This document shows, in pieces, positions 18,001 to 25,925 of a stretch of DNA of 64,000 bases (position 1 is its first letter; each line of letters begins with the position of its first letter). The notes below the pieces were generated by a model, which ran no database searches, was not told where the DNA came from, and saw only the letters and a list, made by a program, of their open reading frames with translations. The position numbers and the translations under genes are program-made. Source of the stretch: Planctomycetota bacterium (GTDB lineage: Bacteria; Planctomycetota; Phycisphaerae; Phycisphaerales; UBA5793). The stretch is from NCBI GenBank assembly GCA_963205185.1, contig CAUJHZ010000058.1, positions 1-64,000 of the forward strand, given 5' to 3'.

Positions 18001-21000
18001 GTCGAAGACGGTCTGGTTCTCTTCGAGCACGATGTCGCCGGTGACGGTCTGGGCGTCGGCGTAACTCGAGTCGTCCGTGCTGGCCAAGGTGAATACGTGC
18101 GTCACCCGGTCGAGCCGGTCGTGATAGGTCTTGGTGAGTTCTTCGCGCTGACTCTTCATGATCCGTCCGACCTTGTCGTACCACGTCAGGGACGCGAGCG
18201 AATCGTCATCAGCGCCGGTGGACTGGTTGATCTTGTGCCGCGTCGCCTTCCAGGTGCGGCCGAGTTCATCGAAGAAGGACTGCGCCAGGCTCAGGCGATC
18301 AGTTGACCGCGTGACGGGATTGTCCGAGGCGCTGACATTGCCGTCCTTGTACTGGCCCGAGGCGACGAGCCGGCCGAGGTTGTCGTACTTGTTAAGGATG
18401 AACTTGGGTTCGGTGGGATTGGTCTGGAGCAGCACCCGGCCGCGCACGTCGTGTTCGAAGGTGGTCTCTCGGCTGCCCGTCGAGTTGTCCCGGATGTAGG
18501 AGGTCTGGCTGGTGATGTAGGAGTTGCCGCCGTCGCTGCCGCCGTCGTACTCGGTCTCTGAGACGACGACCATGTTGTTGGTGCCCGAGGTGTCGCCGCC
18601 GGGATCGCCGTTGTCGTTGGTGCCGATCTCCTGGCTCACGGTCCGGCCCAGGGTGTCGAACTCGTTGCGGGTGATCGTGCCTGCCGGAGTCTTCGTGCGG
18701 ATCAGGCGTCCCATCGCATCGTGGGCAAAGGTCGTCACGTCGTAGTTCGTGCCCTGCGAGCCTTCGCCAGTCGAGCCGCTCACGGGAATCGGCGGGCGGA
18801 GGTGGTACTGCCACTGAGCCGTGGCCCGCACACCCGTCGCGTTGAAGATCGTCTTGGTGAGGATGTGGCAGTTGCCCAGGTTCGCCACGGCGTCGATCAC
18901 GTCGCTCTCAGTCGTGTCCACCTGGCTGTTGAGCGCGGTTGTCGATTCGTTGTCCGTCAGTTCGATCACGCACTGGTAGACCTGCCGACCGGCGTGATTG
19001 GTGATCACGTACTGAACGGGGCCGTAGAACACATCCGGGTCCGATGATTCATCGTAGTCGCCGTATGCGAGTGTCACCGCGAGGCGACTGGCGAGCATCG
19101 AGTGATTGGACTTCTTGACCAGTCCGCCCGCCGCGGTGGCGTTCATCACATCCAGCCGGCCCTGGCGGTCGTAGGTGTAGGTCGTCTTGCGGTGCAGCGG
19201 CGAACCGGTGCTCGAGAATCCCGTCGGAATCGTGATTCCGCTGAAATCACCGCTGGTGGTGTCGGCGTCGATGATCCGCTTGACCAGCTGCCCGCCGGCG
19301 AACTCGCTGTAGTCGATGCGGTCCTCGGCGTTCTTCTCGAACTGGAGCGTGCCGTCCTCGAGGAAGAACTGTTTCGACGTATTCGCCGTTCCCGAGCCGT
19401 TCTTGCCCGTGGTGACGGCGGGCAAGGTCGTCGTCACCTCCTTGGGCATGAGCACCGCATCGCCCGTATAGAAGGTATGGGTGAAGGTCGTGACGTGGGA
19501 ATTGGTTGTGCCCGACGTGATCTCATCCTCATAGATGCGCCGGCTGGTCACCAGAGGCCGCACCACCGTCGAATCGCCGATCGTCTTGCTCGTGGTCGTG
19601 TAGGTCAGCGTGAGATCGAGATAGGCGTCACCACTCGTGCCCGTCTTGTGCTTCACATCGGTGATGAAGCCAGTCAGGTCGCCCGACGACTGGCGCACAA
19701 TGGTGGTGATGAGGCCGACCGACGAACTCAGCGTAAACGCGCCCGTCGAATGGGTGTAGGCCGTGACGTTGGCGGGCGTGTGGATGTCGGTGATGCCGCC
19801 CCGATCGTCGCGGAGAACCTCCGTCGCCCAGGTCAGTTGTCCGCTCGTCTGCGTGGGGTCGAGTTTGGTGCGGACCTGCGCCAGCGGCTGGCCGACTTCA
19901 TCAAAGTACTGCGTCAGGAAGGTCGTGTCGGGCAACTCAACGACGGTGCGATAGAGCCAGTTGGCGTCGTAGCCGCTGGTGCCCTGATGGTTCGTGTTGG
20001 TCGAATAGGTGAACTCGTAGGTTCCCTCGCCGGTGGCGATGCCCGAGCAGGCGCGCTGGCCGTTGAAGGTCGCCAGCGAGATCTGCCGGCTCGAATACTC
20101 GAGGTACGCCTCGGCGTAATCCAGCAGTGCACTCTGGCTCGCAGTCAGGAAGTCATCATCGAACTGGCCATCCTGCGTCCAGTCGAAGTTCCGCGTCCCC
20201 TCGAATCCGACGACGAGTTTGACCTGATAGGACGTGCCATTGGCGTCGCCGGACTTGTGGTAGCGGTAGTACTTCTTGCGGATCATCGACTTCGAGGTGT
20301 CCGTCAATGGCGTCGTGATCGTCACGAGTTGAAGGTTGCCCGCTTCGCCGTAGGTCGTGTCCGCCGAGGTGTAGTAGGCGTAGTCGACGCGGTTGACCTC
20401 GACCCAACCGCTCTCATCGATCTCGACTTTGACCTGTGTCAGGCGATCGACGCTGTCCAGCGTCGTGTAGGCGTAGGTGTATCGTCGGCCCGCGGTGTCG
20501 AAGGCAAGCTTGATGCCGCCATTGGTGTGGAAGCCGCTGCTGATCGCGGTGCTCGGGTCCGTCTCGTGCCCGACATACGCCGTGTTCCCATCCGCGTCGA
20601 TGATCTTCCAGATCTGCCCCTTGGCCACGCCCGCGTTGGCGTCGAAGCCGAAGAAGTGCACGCGCGTGCCGTGCTGGTCGGTGTAGACGTACATCTCCGG
20701 ATCGCTGCCCTGCGCCGCCGACCAGTCGAAGACGCCCGCGACGCCGTTCTTCGACTTGAACTGACTGCTGCTGGTGCCCTCGCGCTTGAACTCGATGTAC
20801 CGGTCGGCGCCGTAGATCAGATACAACACATCGTTGGCGGCGTCGGAGGGATCACCGTAAAGGAGGATCTCCGGCTGGCTGGTCTGGAACCAGTTCCGAC
20901 CTTGGTAGCCGTCGCTGTCGTGGTGGCTGCCATCCACATCCTGCCGGGCGTTGTAGGTCCGCCCGACCATCCACGAGAACCCCGGTGCGGGCATCGCGAT

Positions 21001-21264
21001 GTCGATGTCAAAGGGTGAGTAGGCGCCGGCGTCGAGGCGCACATCGCCGCAGATGCGGTCGTTGCGGTTCCAGTTGCCGCTTCCCTCGCCTTCAAGCGGA
21101 TTGCCCGCGAGAGCGATCGCGATCCCCGGCGCTTCGCGCAATGAGCCATCGAGATTCACGCTGCGCTGGATCGCGCGGGGCGCGACATCCTGCACGAGAC
21201 TCGCGGCCGCGGGCAGGTAGGTCGTGAGCGAAGCGGCGTAGATTTCGAGAATCTGGCTGCTCAT
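15019..21264 (-). CDS. giant RHS/YD-repeat protein with cysteine-rich C-terminal tail
   Basis: This 2,081-residue protein has many YD repeats (YDxxGR... YxYDxxGN) from about residue 600 on. It shows the RHS core end signature: RKGYAGYEYDAELGDTYH, then WTRRDPLGYVDGMGLYEY. RHS cores form a shell around a C-terminal toxin and cleave it off. Here the variable tail after the core, codons 15022-15699, is 226 residues with 26 Cys and Pro-rich linkers, unlike known RHS nucleases. No signal peptide is evident at ATG 21264 (GGAG six bases upstream). The membrane protein gene follows with an ATGA overlap. The gene stands directly beside a prophage tail relic, which may hint at phage-associated origin or delivery. 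A polymorphic toxin or surface protein are both possible. Confidence 0.9.
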   Translation of the reverse strand: MSSQILEIYAASLTTYLPAAASLVQDVAPRAIQRSVNLDGSLREAPGIAIALAGNPLEGEGSGNWNRNDRICGDVRLDAGAYSPFDIDIAMPAPGFSWMVGRTYNARQDVDGSHHDSDGYQGRNWFQTSQPEILLYGDPSDAANDVLYLIYGADRYIEFKREGTSSSQFKSKNGVAGVFDWSAAQGSDPEMYVYTDQHGTRVHFFGFDANAGVAKGQIWKIIDADGNTAYVGHETDPSTAISSGFHTNGGIKLAFDTAGRRYTYAYTTLDSVDRLTQVKVEIDESGWVEVNRVDYAYYTSADTTYGEAGNLQLVTITTPLTDTSKSMIRKKYYRYHKSGDANGTSYQVKLVVGFEGTRNFDWTQDGQFDDDFLTASQSALLDYAEAYLEYSSRQISLATFNGQRACSGIATGEGTYEFTYSTNTNHQGTSGYDANWLYRTVVELPDTTFLTQYFDEVGQPLAQVRTKLDPTQTSGQLTWATEVLRDDRGGITDIHTPANVTAYTHSTGAFTLSSSVGLITTIVRQSSGDLTGFITDVKHKTGTSGDAYLDLTLTYTTTSKTIGDSTVVRPLVTSRRIYEDEITSGTTNSHVTTFTHTFYTGDAVLMPKEVTTTLPAVTTGKNGSGTANTSKQFFLEDGTLQFEKNAEDRIDYSEFAGGQLVKRIIDADTTSGDFSGITIPTGFSSTGSPLHRKTTYTYDRQGRLDVMNATAAGGLVKKSNHSMLASRLAVTLAYGDYDESSDPDVFYGPVQYVITNHAGRQVYQCVIELTDNESTTALNSQVDTTESDVIDAVANLGNCHILTKTIFNATGVRATAQWQYHLRPPIPVSGSTGEGSQGTNYDVTTFAHDAMGRLIRTKTPAGTITRNEFDTLGRTVSQEIGTNDNGDPGGDTSGTNNMVVVSETEYDGGSDGGNSYITSQTSYIRDNSTGSRETTFEHDVRGRVLLQTNPTEPKFILNKYDNLGRLVASGQYKDGNVSASDNPVTRSTDRLSLAQSFFDELGRTWKATRHKINQSTGADDDSLASLTWYDKVGRIMKSQREELTKTYHDRLDRVTHVFTLASTDDSSYADAQTVTGDIVLEENQTVFDPDGDEVLMQVLIQRKHEDAGTGQTTGPLDTNADGDPMKITASDVKGRAQITALWYDDLHRLTDTVMYGTNGGSTFDRTNLSIPARSDTALRTTTTYDLMSRAETIEDPMGRVSKFEYDDANRQTRTIRNYDPNTNSGEPFGTDINQTVEYVYTNGLQTSITQRMTGSGNDQTTTYTYGTTKGTSAGDSKIATGHLLQKVQYPDSLTAADVVTFAYNAQAEMIWTKDQVGRVMEYDFDDSGRRTHERVTTSGGFDTAILRLSTTYDNHGRANLVSSYDNATVGSGTVQNQVQYAYDDWGNLASFTQNRSGAISTGTSSDEYAIAYAWEKKEPTGARRTLRRTQMTLPNAGVLSYLYESTDGLHDDDASRVTRIAEGSGGGATNRVRYAYLGVGSLVGTVYNQPSPVVTSLLFNSSDVYDAMDRFNRIIESRWKQSTTDLYKVALAYNRNSNLLTADDSVQTGFDWKYTNDMLERLTQAQAGTLSGGSITSETRKQIFDLDQVGNWTHTDLVTGGSTTEFDWDFTHNKVNEITGWDNQTNNVAPTYDASGNLTDDKRDWQYEYDAWYRLVKVKDQSNNVKAEFVYNALGFRLSARYDETAPWYHFAYDERWRIVAMYEDDSDASEPTEQFWYQNAGASGMGGSSYIDDVVLRDRDTDANGTLNERRYYLQNQHHDVVALINTSGSISERVNYDPYGSPIGTFTSIANRKGYAGYEYDAELGDTYHIRHRVYRSDLGVWTRRDPLGYVDGMGLYEYVASLPLIGIDWMGMAWENCNHGTCTFAGPPDQHSPFVIPPPVPGVPFIPKRPLRPRDCRQARNRSECIGCCSAFVPGTRTHRACIIGCTDQFVCIPGNWKVKCKPGSHCATLYGPPQPPPPQSPPLPGEPCYYPNRQVCIQGGLLCWESQCVCQCAGNSPGLNCIRGCIRCAETNGAPRVVGVERWCQAQCGLTPNEQKRLSCCLNQDWNHGGCASIPQNPPPPMNPNPNNPACTSMPVP

Positions 21265-21304
21265 CGATGGCTCCGCGCCCCCGGCCAAGATCGACCGTCA
21301 CAGT

Positions 21305-21529
21305 CTACCCCCGAACTGGACGGCTGGCCTGCGGACGACCGTCCGGTTCTGAGGAAAATCTCGCTCGGTGTGGAAGACCGCCGTAGAAGGAAGGAACCTC
21401 GGCTTCGAGCGCGGCGAGCGCCTCGAGATCATCACTCGTGCCGCGCACCCAGTAGAGGCGCTCGGTGGAAGGGCTCCGGCCGCTGCTGGTCGTTCGACTG
21501 ATCCCGCGTTCCTGAACTTCCGTGCTCAT
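21305..21529 (-). pseudogene. truncated copy of the tail gene at 53326-54132
   Basis: The first 53 codons match the start of the 268-residue tail protein at 53326-54132 almost residue for residue (SPSTERLYWVRGTSDDLEAL). The remaining 21 codons are unrelated and end in a stop. DNA similarity ends near 21380, where the upstream flank of the RHS gene begins. It still overlaps the tape-measure-derived frame by ATGA, as in the intact prophage. Confidence 0.85.
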
Positions 21530-21831
21530 CCGAAGGCCAATCCCTTGTTCGATGCCTCGACGAGGCGCTTGGTATGGCGGGCGGTCTGCTCAGTGGCGCG
21601 TGCGGTGCGCTCGGCGCTGTCATCGCCGGCGGCGAGGCGCGAATGCTCGCCGAGTTCCAGTGCAATGTCGCCGGAATCTCCGGATTCCGCTGGCGGCAAA
21701 GATGCTCGCGCCCGGGCGGCCCGGAGGCAGCGTACGAGGCCGCATGCGAGGATGCACGCAACCTCCGTGCGACGCTCGGCGGCGGACACGGTGCTGGGAT
21801 CGGTGATGGCGGGCACGGCGGGCTCCGGCAC
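21526..21831 (-). pseudogene. chimera of the recombinase-linked small gene and the tape measure 3' end
   Basis: From a GTG at 21831, about 65 codons match the small protein at 10477-10701 (PEPAVPAI, ILACG). The frame then passes without interruption into the last 35 or so codons of the tape measure protein at 54129-56468 (GDDSAERTARATEQTARHTK...GLAFG). The switch lies at GAGGC, 21634-21638, a word present in both parents. The frame is open but can hardly be functional. It marks the deletion of an entire prophage interior. Confidence 0.85.
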
Positions 21832-21977
21832 TTCCGCTGTGACTGAACAGACTGGTCGATGGTGGTCACCGAGAGCCCTGTTGCGGTGCTCAAGACCGCT
21901 GGAAGATTCCGTTCGAGCCCGACCATCGCTTGGAGGCTCGTTGATCCGTTCGCCATGTTTCTTACCCCCCTGGGGGA

Positions 21978-22250
21978 TCACTGATCGTGGCGAAAGTAGA
22001 GCCATCCCTGCCATAGGGCCCATGCAGTGAGAAAGACGCAGATGGTGAAGGAAATGGGGCTGAGATGCAGGTGCCGATAGATGCGGTACTCGCGAATGAT
22101 CCAGAGCGCCCAGGCGCCATCGACGATGATCGCCGCGCCCGCGATCGAAAGCACCTTCCAGCCAGGCGGCGCGGGATCTGCTGGTCGCCGAAGTGGTTTC
22201 TGACGCGGCGAGTGCTTGCGTCGTCGTCGTGTCTTTCTGCGATGCGACAT
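21978..22250 (-). CDS. small two-helix membrane protein
   Basis: This 90-residue protein has a very basic N-terminus (MSHRRKTRRRRK) and two hydrophobic helices at about 32-52 and 66-84. ATG 22250 has only a weak ribosome site. It lies 61 bases downstream of the RND pump gene on the same strand and may be the last gene of that operon. No family recognised. Confidence 0.6.
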   Translation of the reverse strand: MSHRRKTRRRRKHSPRQKPLRRPADPAPPGWKVLSIAGAAIIVDGAWALWIIREYRIYRHLHLSPISFTICVFLTAWALWQGWLYFRHDQ

Positions 22251-22311
22251 CGTGGCGCGGCTCGTGCAATCCTCGAAGTCCGTGGGGCGAGCCCATCTGC
22301 TGGCCAAGCAC

Positions 22312-25300
22312 TCAGTTTGTCCCGCTCGGCGGCTCGGGGGGTCGATGCGGTCTGTTCGATTCGCTCGGCGCGTCCGGCGATGGCGGAGAAGGGCCTTTCG
22401 CGGCTGAAGGCGGCTCGACAACTTGGGCATTCACTTCAAGCGGCCCTGCATGCGGACCTTCCCACGGTTGCGAGACGGGCAACGGACGACCGGTCGGATC
22501 CCAACCGGTGAAGATGCGGTAGAGTGCAGGGAGGACAAGCAGCGTGAGCAGCGTGCTGGACGTCAGGCCGCCGATCACGACTGTGGCCAGGGGCTTTTGC
22601 ACCTCCGCGCCTGTGCCAGTCGCGAGAGCCATTGGGACGAATCCGAGCGAGGCGACCAGCGCGGTCATCAGCACGGGGCGCAGGCGCGTCAGACATCCTC
22701 GGACGATTGCCGCGTCACGCGCGAGTCCTTCAGCGCGGAGTTGGTTAATGAACGTGACCATAACCAGTCCATTGAGCACGGCCACGCCGGAGAGGGCGAT
22801 GAAACCGACTGCCGCTGAGATCGAGAATGGCATTCCCCGGAACCAGAGCGCCACGATGCCCCCCGTGAGGCCTAGGGGGACGGCGCTGAAGACCAGCAGG
22901 GCATACTTGACGCTCTTGAAGGTCGAGAAGAGCAGGAGGAAGATCAGGAAGAAGCAGATCGGCACGACGATGGTCAGCCGCTGCTTGGCCGCGACGAGAT
23001 TTTCATACTGGCCGCCCCAGTCGAGCCAGCCGCCTGGAGGAAGCGGCACGTTCGCAACCTGTGCCTGTGCCTCCTTGACGAACGAGCCGAGGTCGCGGCC
23101 GCGCACATTGCACTGCACGACGATACGGCGCTTTCCGTTCTCGCGACTGATCTGGTTGATCCCCTCGGCCACGTCGATGGCGGCGACATGGCCCAAGGGG
23201 ATGAAACCCGTCTCCTCATGTTCGGCGCCATTCAACCCGCCCGTGGCGCTTGCGAGTTGGATTGTTTGCGCCGGCTCCGGCCCACGGGGGAGAGGGATGG
23301 GCAGGCGGTCGAGCACATCAATGCGACCGCGGAGCGCATCGGGCAGGCGCACGACCAGATCGAACCTCCGATCACCTTCGAACACAAGGCCGGCCTCGGC
23401 CCCGCCCATCGCCACGGCGACGACGGCATGCACATCGGCGACACTCAAGCCGTAGCGGGCGATGGCCGACCGGTCGATGTCCACGGTCATGACGGGCAGG
23501 CCCTCGGTCTGCTCGACCTTGGCGTCGGCGGCTCCCGGGATGGCCTCAAGCACTTCGAGTATCGCCTGGGCGGTCTCCTGCATCTTGTCGAAGTCGTCGC
23601 CGTAGACCTTGACGGCGATGTCGCCGCGCACGCCCGAGATGAGTTCGTTGAACCGCATCTGAATCGGTTGCGTAAACTCATAACTCTGGCCCGGGAGTCG
23701 TGAGACTTCAGCCTGAATAAGCTCAAGGAGCGCCCCCTTGTGCCCACTCAGGTTCGGCCCCTCATCTCGGGCGGCCCCTTCATCGCCTGCTTCCTGTGGA
23801 CCCGCCAGCCCCATGTTCTCGTTTTCGCTCCTCGTTTGCGCAGCGAGCCGCCGCAGATCTGACTCACTGCGCCACTCCCATTCCGGTCTGAACATCACGA
23901 AAGTGTCACTGATGTTTGGCGGCATCGGGTCCGCGGCCAGCTCGGCTGTTCCGGTCTTAGAGAAGACAAAAGCGACCTCCGGGAATCGCGCCAGCGTCTG
24001 CTCGAGTTGGAATTGCATGTCCTGCGACATCGACAGAGAGGTACTCGGCATTCGAAGGGCCTGAAGCGCCAAATCCTTTTCGTCGAGCGTGGGTACAAAC
24101 TCCTGCCCGAGTCGAGTGAAGAGGACGGCTGAAGCGGTGAACGCCACCACCGCAGTCGCGACGACAAGCCAGCGAAGGCGCATCGCCCACGCCAGGACCG
24201 GTTGGTAGAGCGCCTTGGCCCAGCGAATGAGGAACATCTCCTTCTCCTGCACTCGCCCCCGGATCAGGATGGCCACCATCGCCGGCACGAAGGTGAGAGA
24301 GAGGATGAAGGCGCTCGCCAGGGCGAAGATGACCGTCAGGGCCATCGGCCGGAACATCTTGCCTTCGACGCCGGTGAGAGCGAGGATCGGAATGTACACA
24401 GTGATGATGATCGCCTGGCCGTACACCGACGGCTGGATCATCTCTTTGGCGGCCACCATGACCTCGTGCAGCCGTTCTTGAAGGGTGAGCAACCGTCCTT
24501 CATGATGCTGCCGTTCGGCCAGGCGACGAAGGCAGTTTTCCACAATGATGACCGCACCATCGACGATGAGGCCGAAGTCGATCGCGCCCAGCGACATCAG
24601 GTTGCCGCTCACCTCGTTCTGAACCATGCCGGTGGCCGCCATGAGCATCGACAGCGGGATGGCGAGCGCGCAGATGATCGCGGCGCGGAAATTGCCCAAG
24701 AGCAGGAGCAGCACGACGATGACAAGAATGGCGCCCTCGATCAGGTTCTTCTGAACTGTGTGGATCGTCGCATCGACAAGCTTGGTCCGGTTGAGCACGG
24801 GCTGCACAACGATGCCCGGCGGAAGACTGCGGCTGACCTCGGCCATCTTGGCGTCAACGGCGGCGGCCACCGTGCGGCTGTTGGCGCCGATGAGCATGAT
24901 CGCCGTCCCGACGACGACCTCTTCGCCGTTCTCGCTGGCGGACCCCGTCCGCAGTTCCCTGCCGATCGCGACGCCCCCGGGGACGGCAATGTCGCGGATG
25001 TAGATCGGCACGCCATTGCGCGTCCCGACCACTATCGATTCCAGTTGCTCGACGGTCTCGATTCGACCGGTGGCGCGCACGAGGTAAGACTCGCCCTTGT
25101 GTTCGACGTACCCGGCGCCGGTTGAGACGTTGTTCCTTTCGATCGCTTCGATGACCTCGGCGAAACTCAATCCATAGGACACGAGCCTCATCGGATCAGG
25201 CTGTACGTGGTACTGCTTGACGTAACCGCCGATAGCGTCGACGCCCGCGACGTCCTTCACGCTCTTGAGCTGGGGCCGGATGATCCAATCCTGCACCTCG

Positions 25301-25863
25301 CGGAGATAGGAGGACCGCTCCAGGTCGTTGGCGAGGCGGCGGTTCTCCGGCGTCAGGTAGGAACCGTCACTCTGCCAGCCGGGCTGACCGTCTGACACCG
25401 GGGCGCCCTGCCCGTGCGGATGTTCGTAGGCGACGGTCCACATGTAAACCTCGCCCAAACCGGTGGCAATCGGCCCCATTACCGGCTCGACGCCCTCAGG
25501 CAGCGACTCCTTGGCTTCGCCAAGTCGTTCGGTCACCTGCTGGCGCGCGAAGTAGATGTTGAGGTCGTCATCGAACACCGCCGTGACCTGGGAAAACCCG
25601 TTGCGCGACAGCGAGCGGGTTGACTGCAATCCTGGAATCCCGGCCAGGGCGTTCTCAATGGGGAACGTCACCTGCTTCTCCACCTCGATAGGAGAGAGTG
25701 ACGGCGCCATCGCGTTGATCTGGACCTGGTTGTTGGTGATGTCCGGAACGGCGTCGATCGGAAGCCGCTTGAGCGAGAACACGCCGACGGCCGCGACGAG
25801 AGCCGTAAGGAGCAGGATGAGCCAGCGGTTCTTGATGGAGAAGTGCAGGACCGATTCGAGCAT
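22312..25863 (-). CDS. czcA: CzcA-type heavy-metal RND efflux pump
   Basis: This 1,183-residue inner-membrane proton antiporter is the engine of a tripartite efflux complex. The start (MLESVLHFSIKNRW...LPIDAVPDITNNQVQ) and the two six-helix bundles match HME-RND proteins. Helix 4 carries D429, D435 and E442 (DFGLIVDGAVIIVEN), the D-x5-D-x6-E pattern of pumps for Zn, Co, Cd or Ni; copper/silver CusA has a different helix. It is about 120 residues longer than usual. The extra length comes from an insert near 680-720 (NENMGLAGPQEAGDEG...) and a Pro/Ser-rich C-terminal tail. It lies 62 bases after the adaptor gene on the minus strand. Metal specificity is inferred from this motif. Confidence 0.95.
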   Translation of the reverse strand: MLESVLHFSIKNRWLILLLTALVAAVGVFSLKRLPIDAVPDITNNQVQINAMAPSLSPIEVEKQVTFPIENALAGIPGLQSTRSLSRNGFSQVTAVFDDDLNIYFARQQVTERLGEAKESLPEGVEPVMGPIATGLGEVYMWTVAYEHPHGQGAPVSDGQPGWQSDGSYLTPENRRLANDLERSSYLREVQDWIIRPQLKSVKDVAGVDAIGGYVKQYHVQPDPMRLVSYGLSFAEVIEAIERNNVSTGAGYVEHKGESYLVRATGRIETVEQLESIVVGTRNGVPIYIRDIAVPGGVAIGRELRTGSASENGEEVVVGTAIMLIGANSRTVAAAVDAKMAEVSRSLPPGIVVQPVLNRTKLVDATIHTVQKNLIEGAILVIVVLLLLLGNFRAAIICALAIPLSMLMAATGMVQNEVSGNLMSLGAIDFGLIVDGAVIIVENCLRRLAERQHHEGRLLTLQERLHEVMVAAKEMIQPSVYGQAIIITVYIPILALTGVEGKMFRPMALTVIFALASAFILSLTFVPAMVAILIRGRVQEKEMFLIRWAKALYQPVLAWAMRLRWLVVATAVVAFTASAVLFTRLGQEFVPTLDEKDLALQALRMPSTSLSMSQDMQFQLEQTLARFPEVAFVFSKTGTAELAADPMPPNISDTFVMFRPEWEWRSESDLRRLAAQTRSENENMGLAGPQEAGDEGAARDEGPNLSGHKGALLELIQAEVSRLPGQSYEFTQPIQMRFNELISGVRGDIAVKVYGDDFDKMQETAQAILEVLEAIPGAADAKVEQTEGLPVMTVDIDRSAIARYGLSVADVHAVVAVAMGGAEAGLVFEGDRRFDLVVRLPDALRGRIDVLDRLPIPLPRGPEPAQTIQLASATGGLNGAEHEETGFIPLGHVAAIDVAEGINQISRENGKRRIVVQCNVRGRDLGSFVKEAQAQVANVPLPPGGWLDWGGQYENLVAAKQRLTIVVPICFFLIFLLLFSTFKSVKYALLVFSAVPLGLTGGIVALWFRGMPFSISAAVGFIALSGVAVLNGLVMVTFINQLRAEGLARDAAIVRGCLTRLRPVLMTALVASLGFVPMALATGTGAEVQKPLATVVIGGLTSSTLLTLLVLPALYRIFTGWDPTGRPLPVSQPWEGPHAGPLEVNAQVVEPPSAAKGPSPPSPDAPSESNRPHRPPEPPSGTN

Positions 25864-25925
25864 GACAGGGACTCCGATAGGGGCCGGCCGCGGCGGCGAA
25901 GGTGGACCAGTGATGAGGGCAGGAA

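Noticed and set aside
19102-21018. Long plus-strand frame of 638 codons inside the RHS gene
   Set aside because: It is the mirror of a GC-rich repeat protein; composition is Arg/Val/Gly-rich with no domain, and the minus-strand gene is certain.
22312-25863. Calling the RND pump CusA (copper/silver)
   Set aside because: Helix 4 carries the D/D/E pattern of divalent-metal pumps, and no Met-rich CusF-type gene accompanies it.
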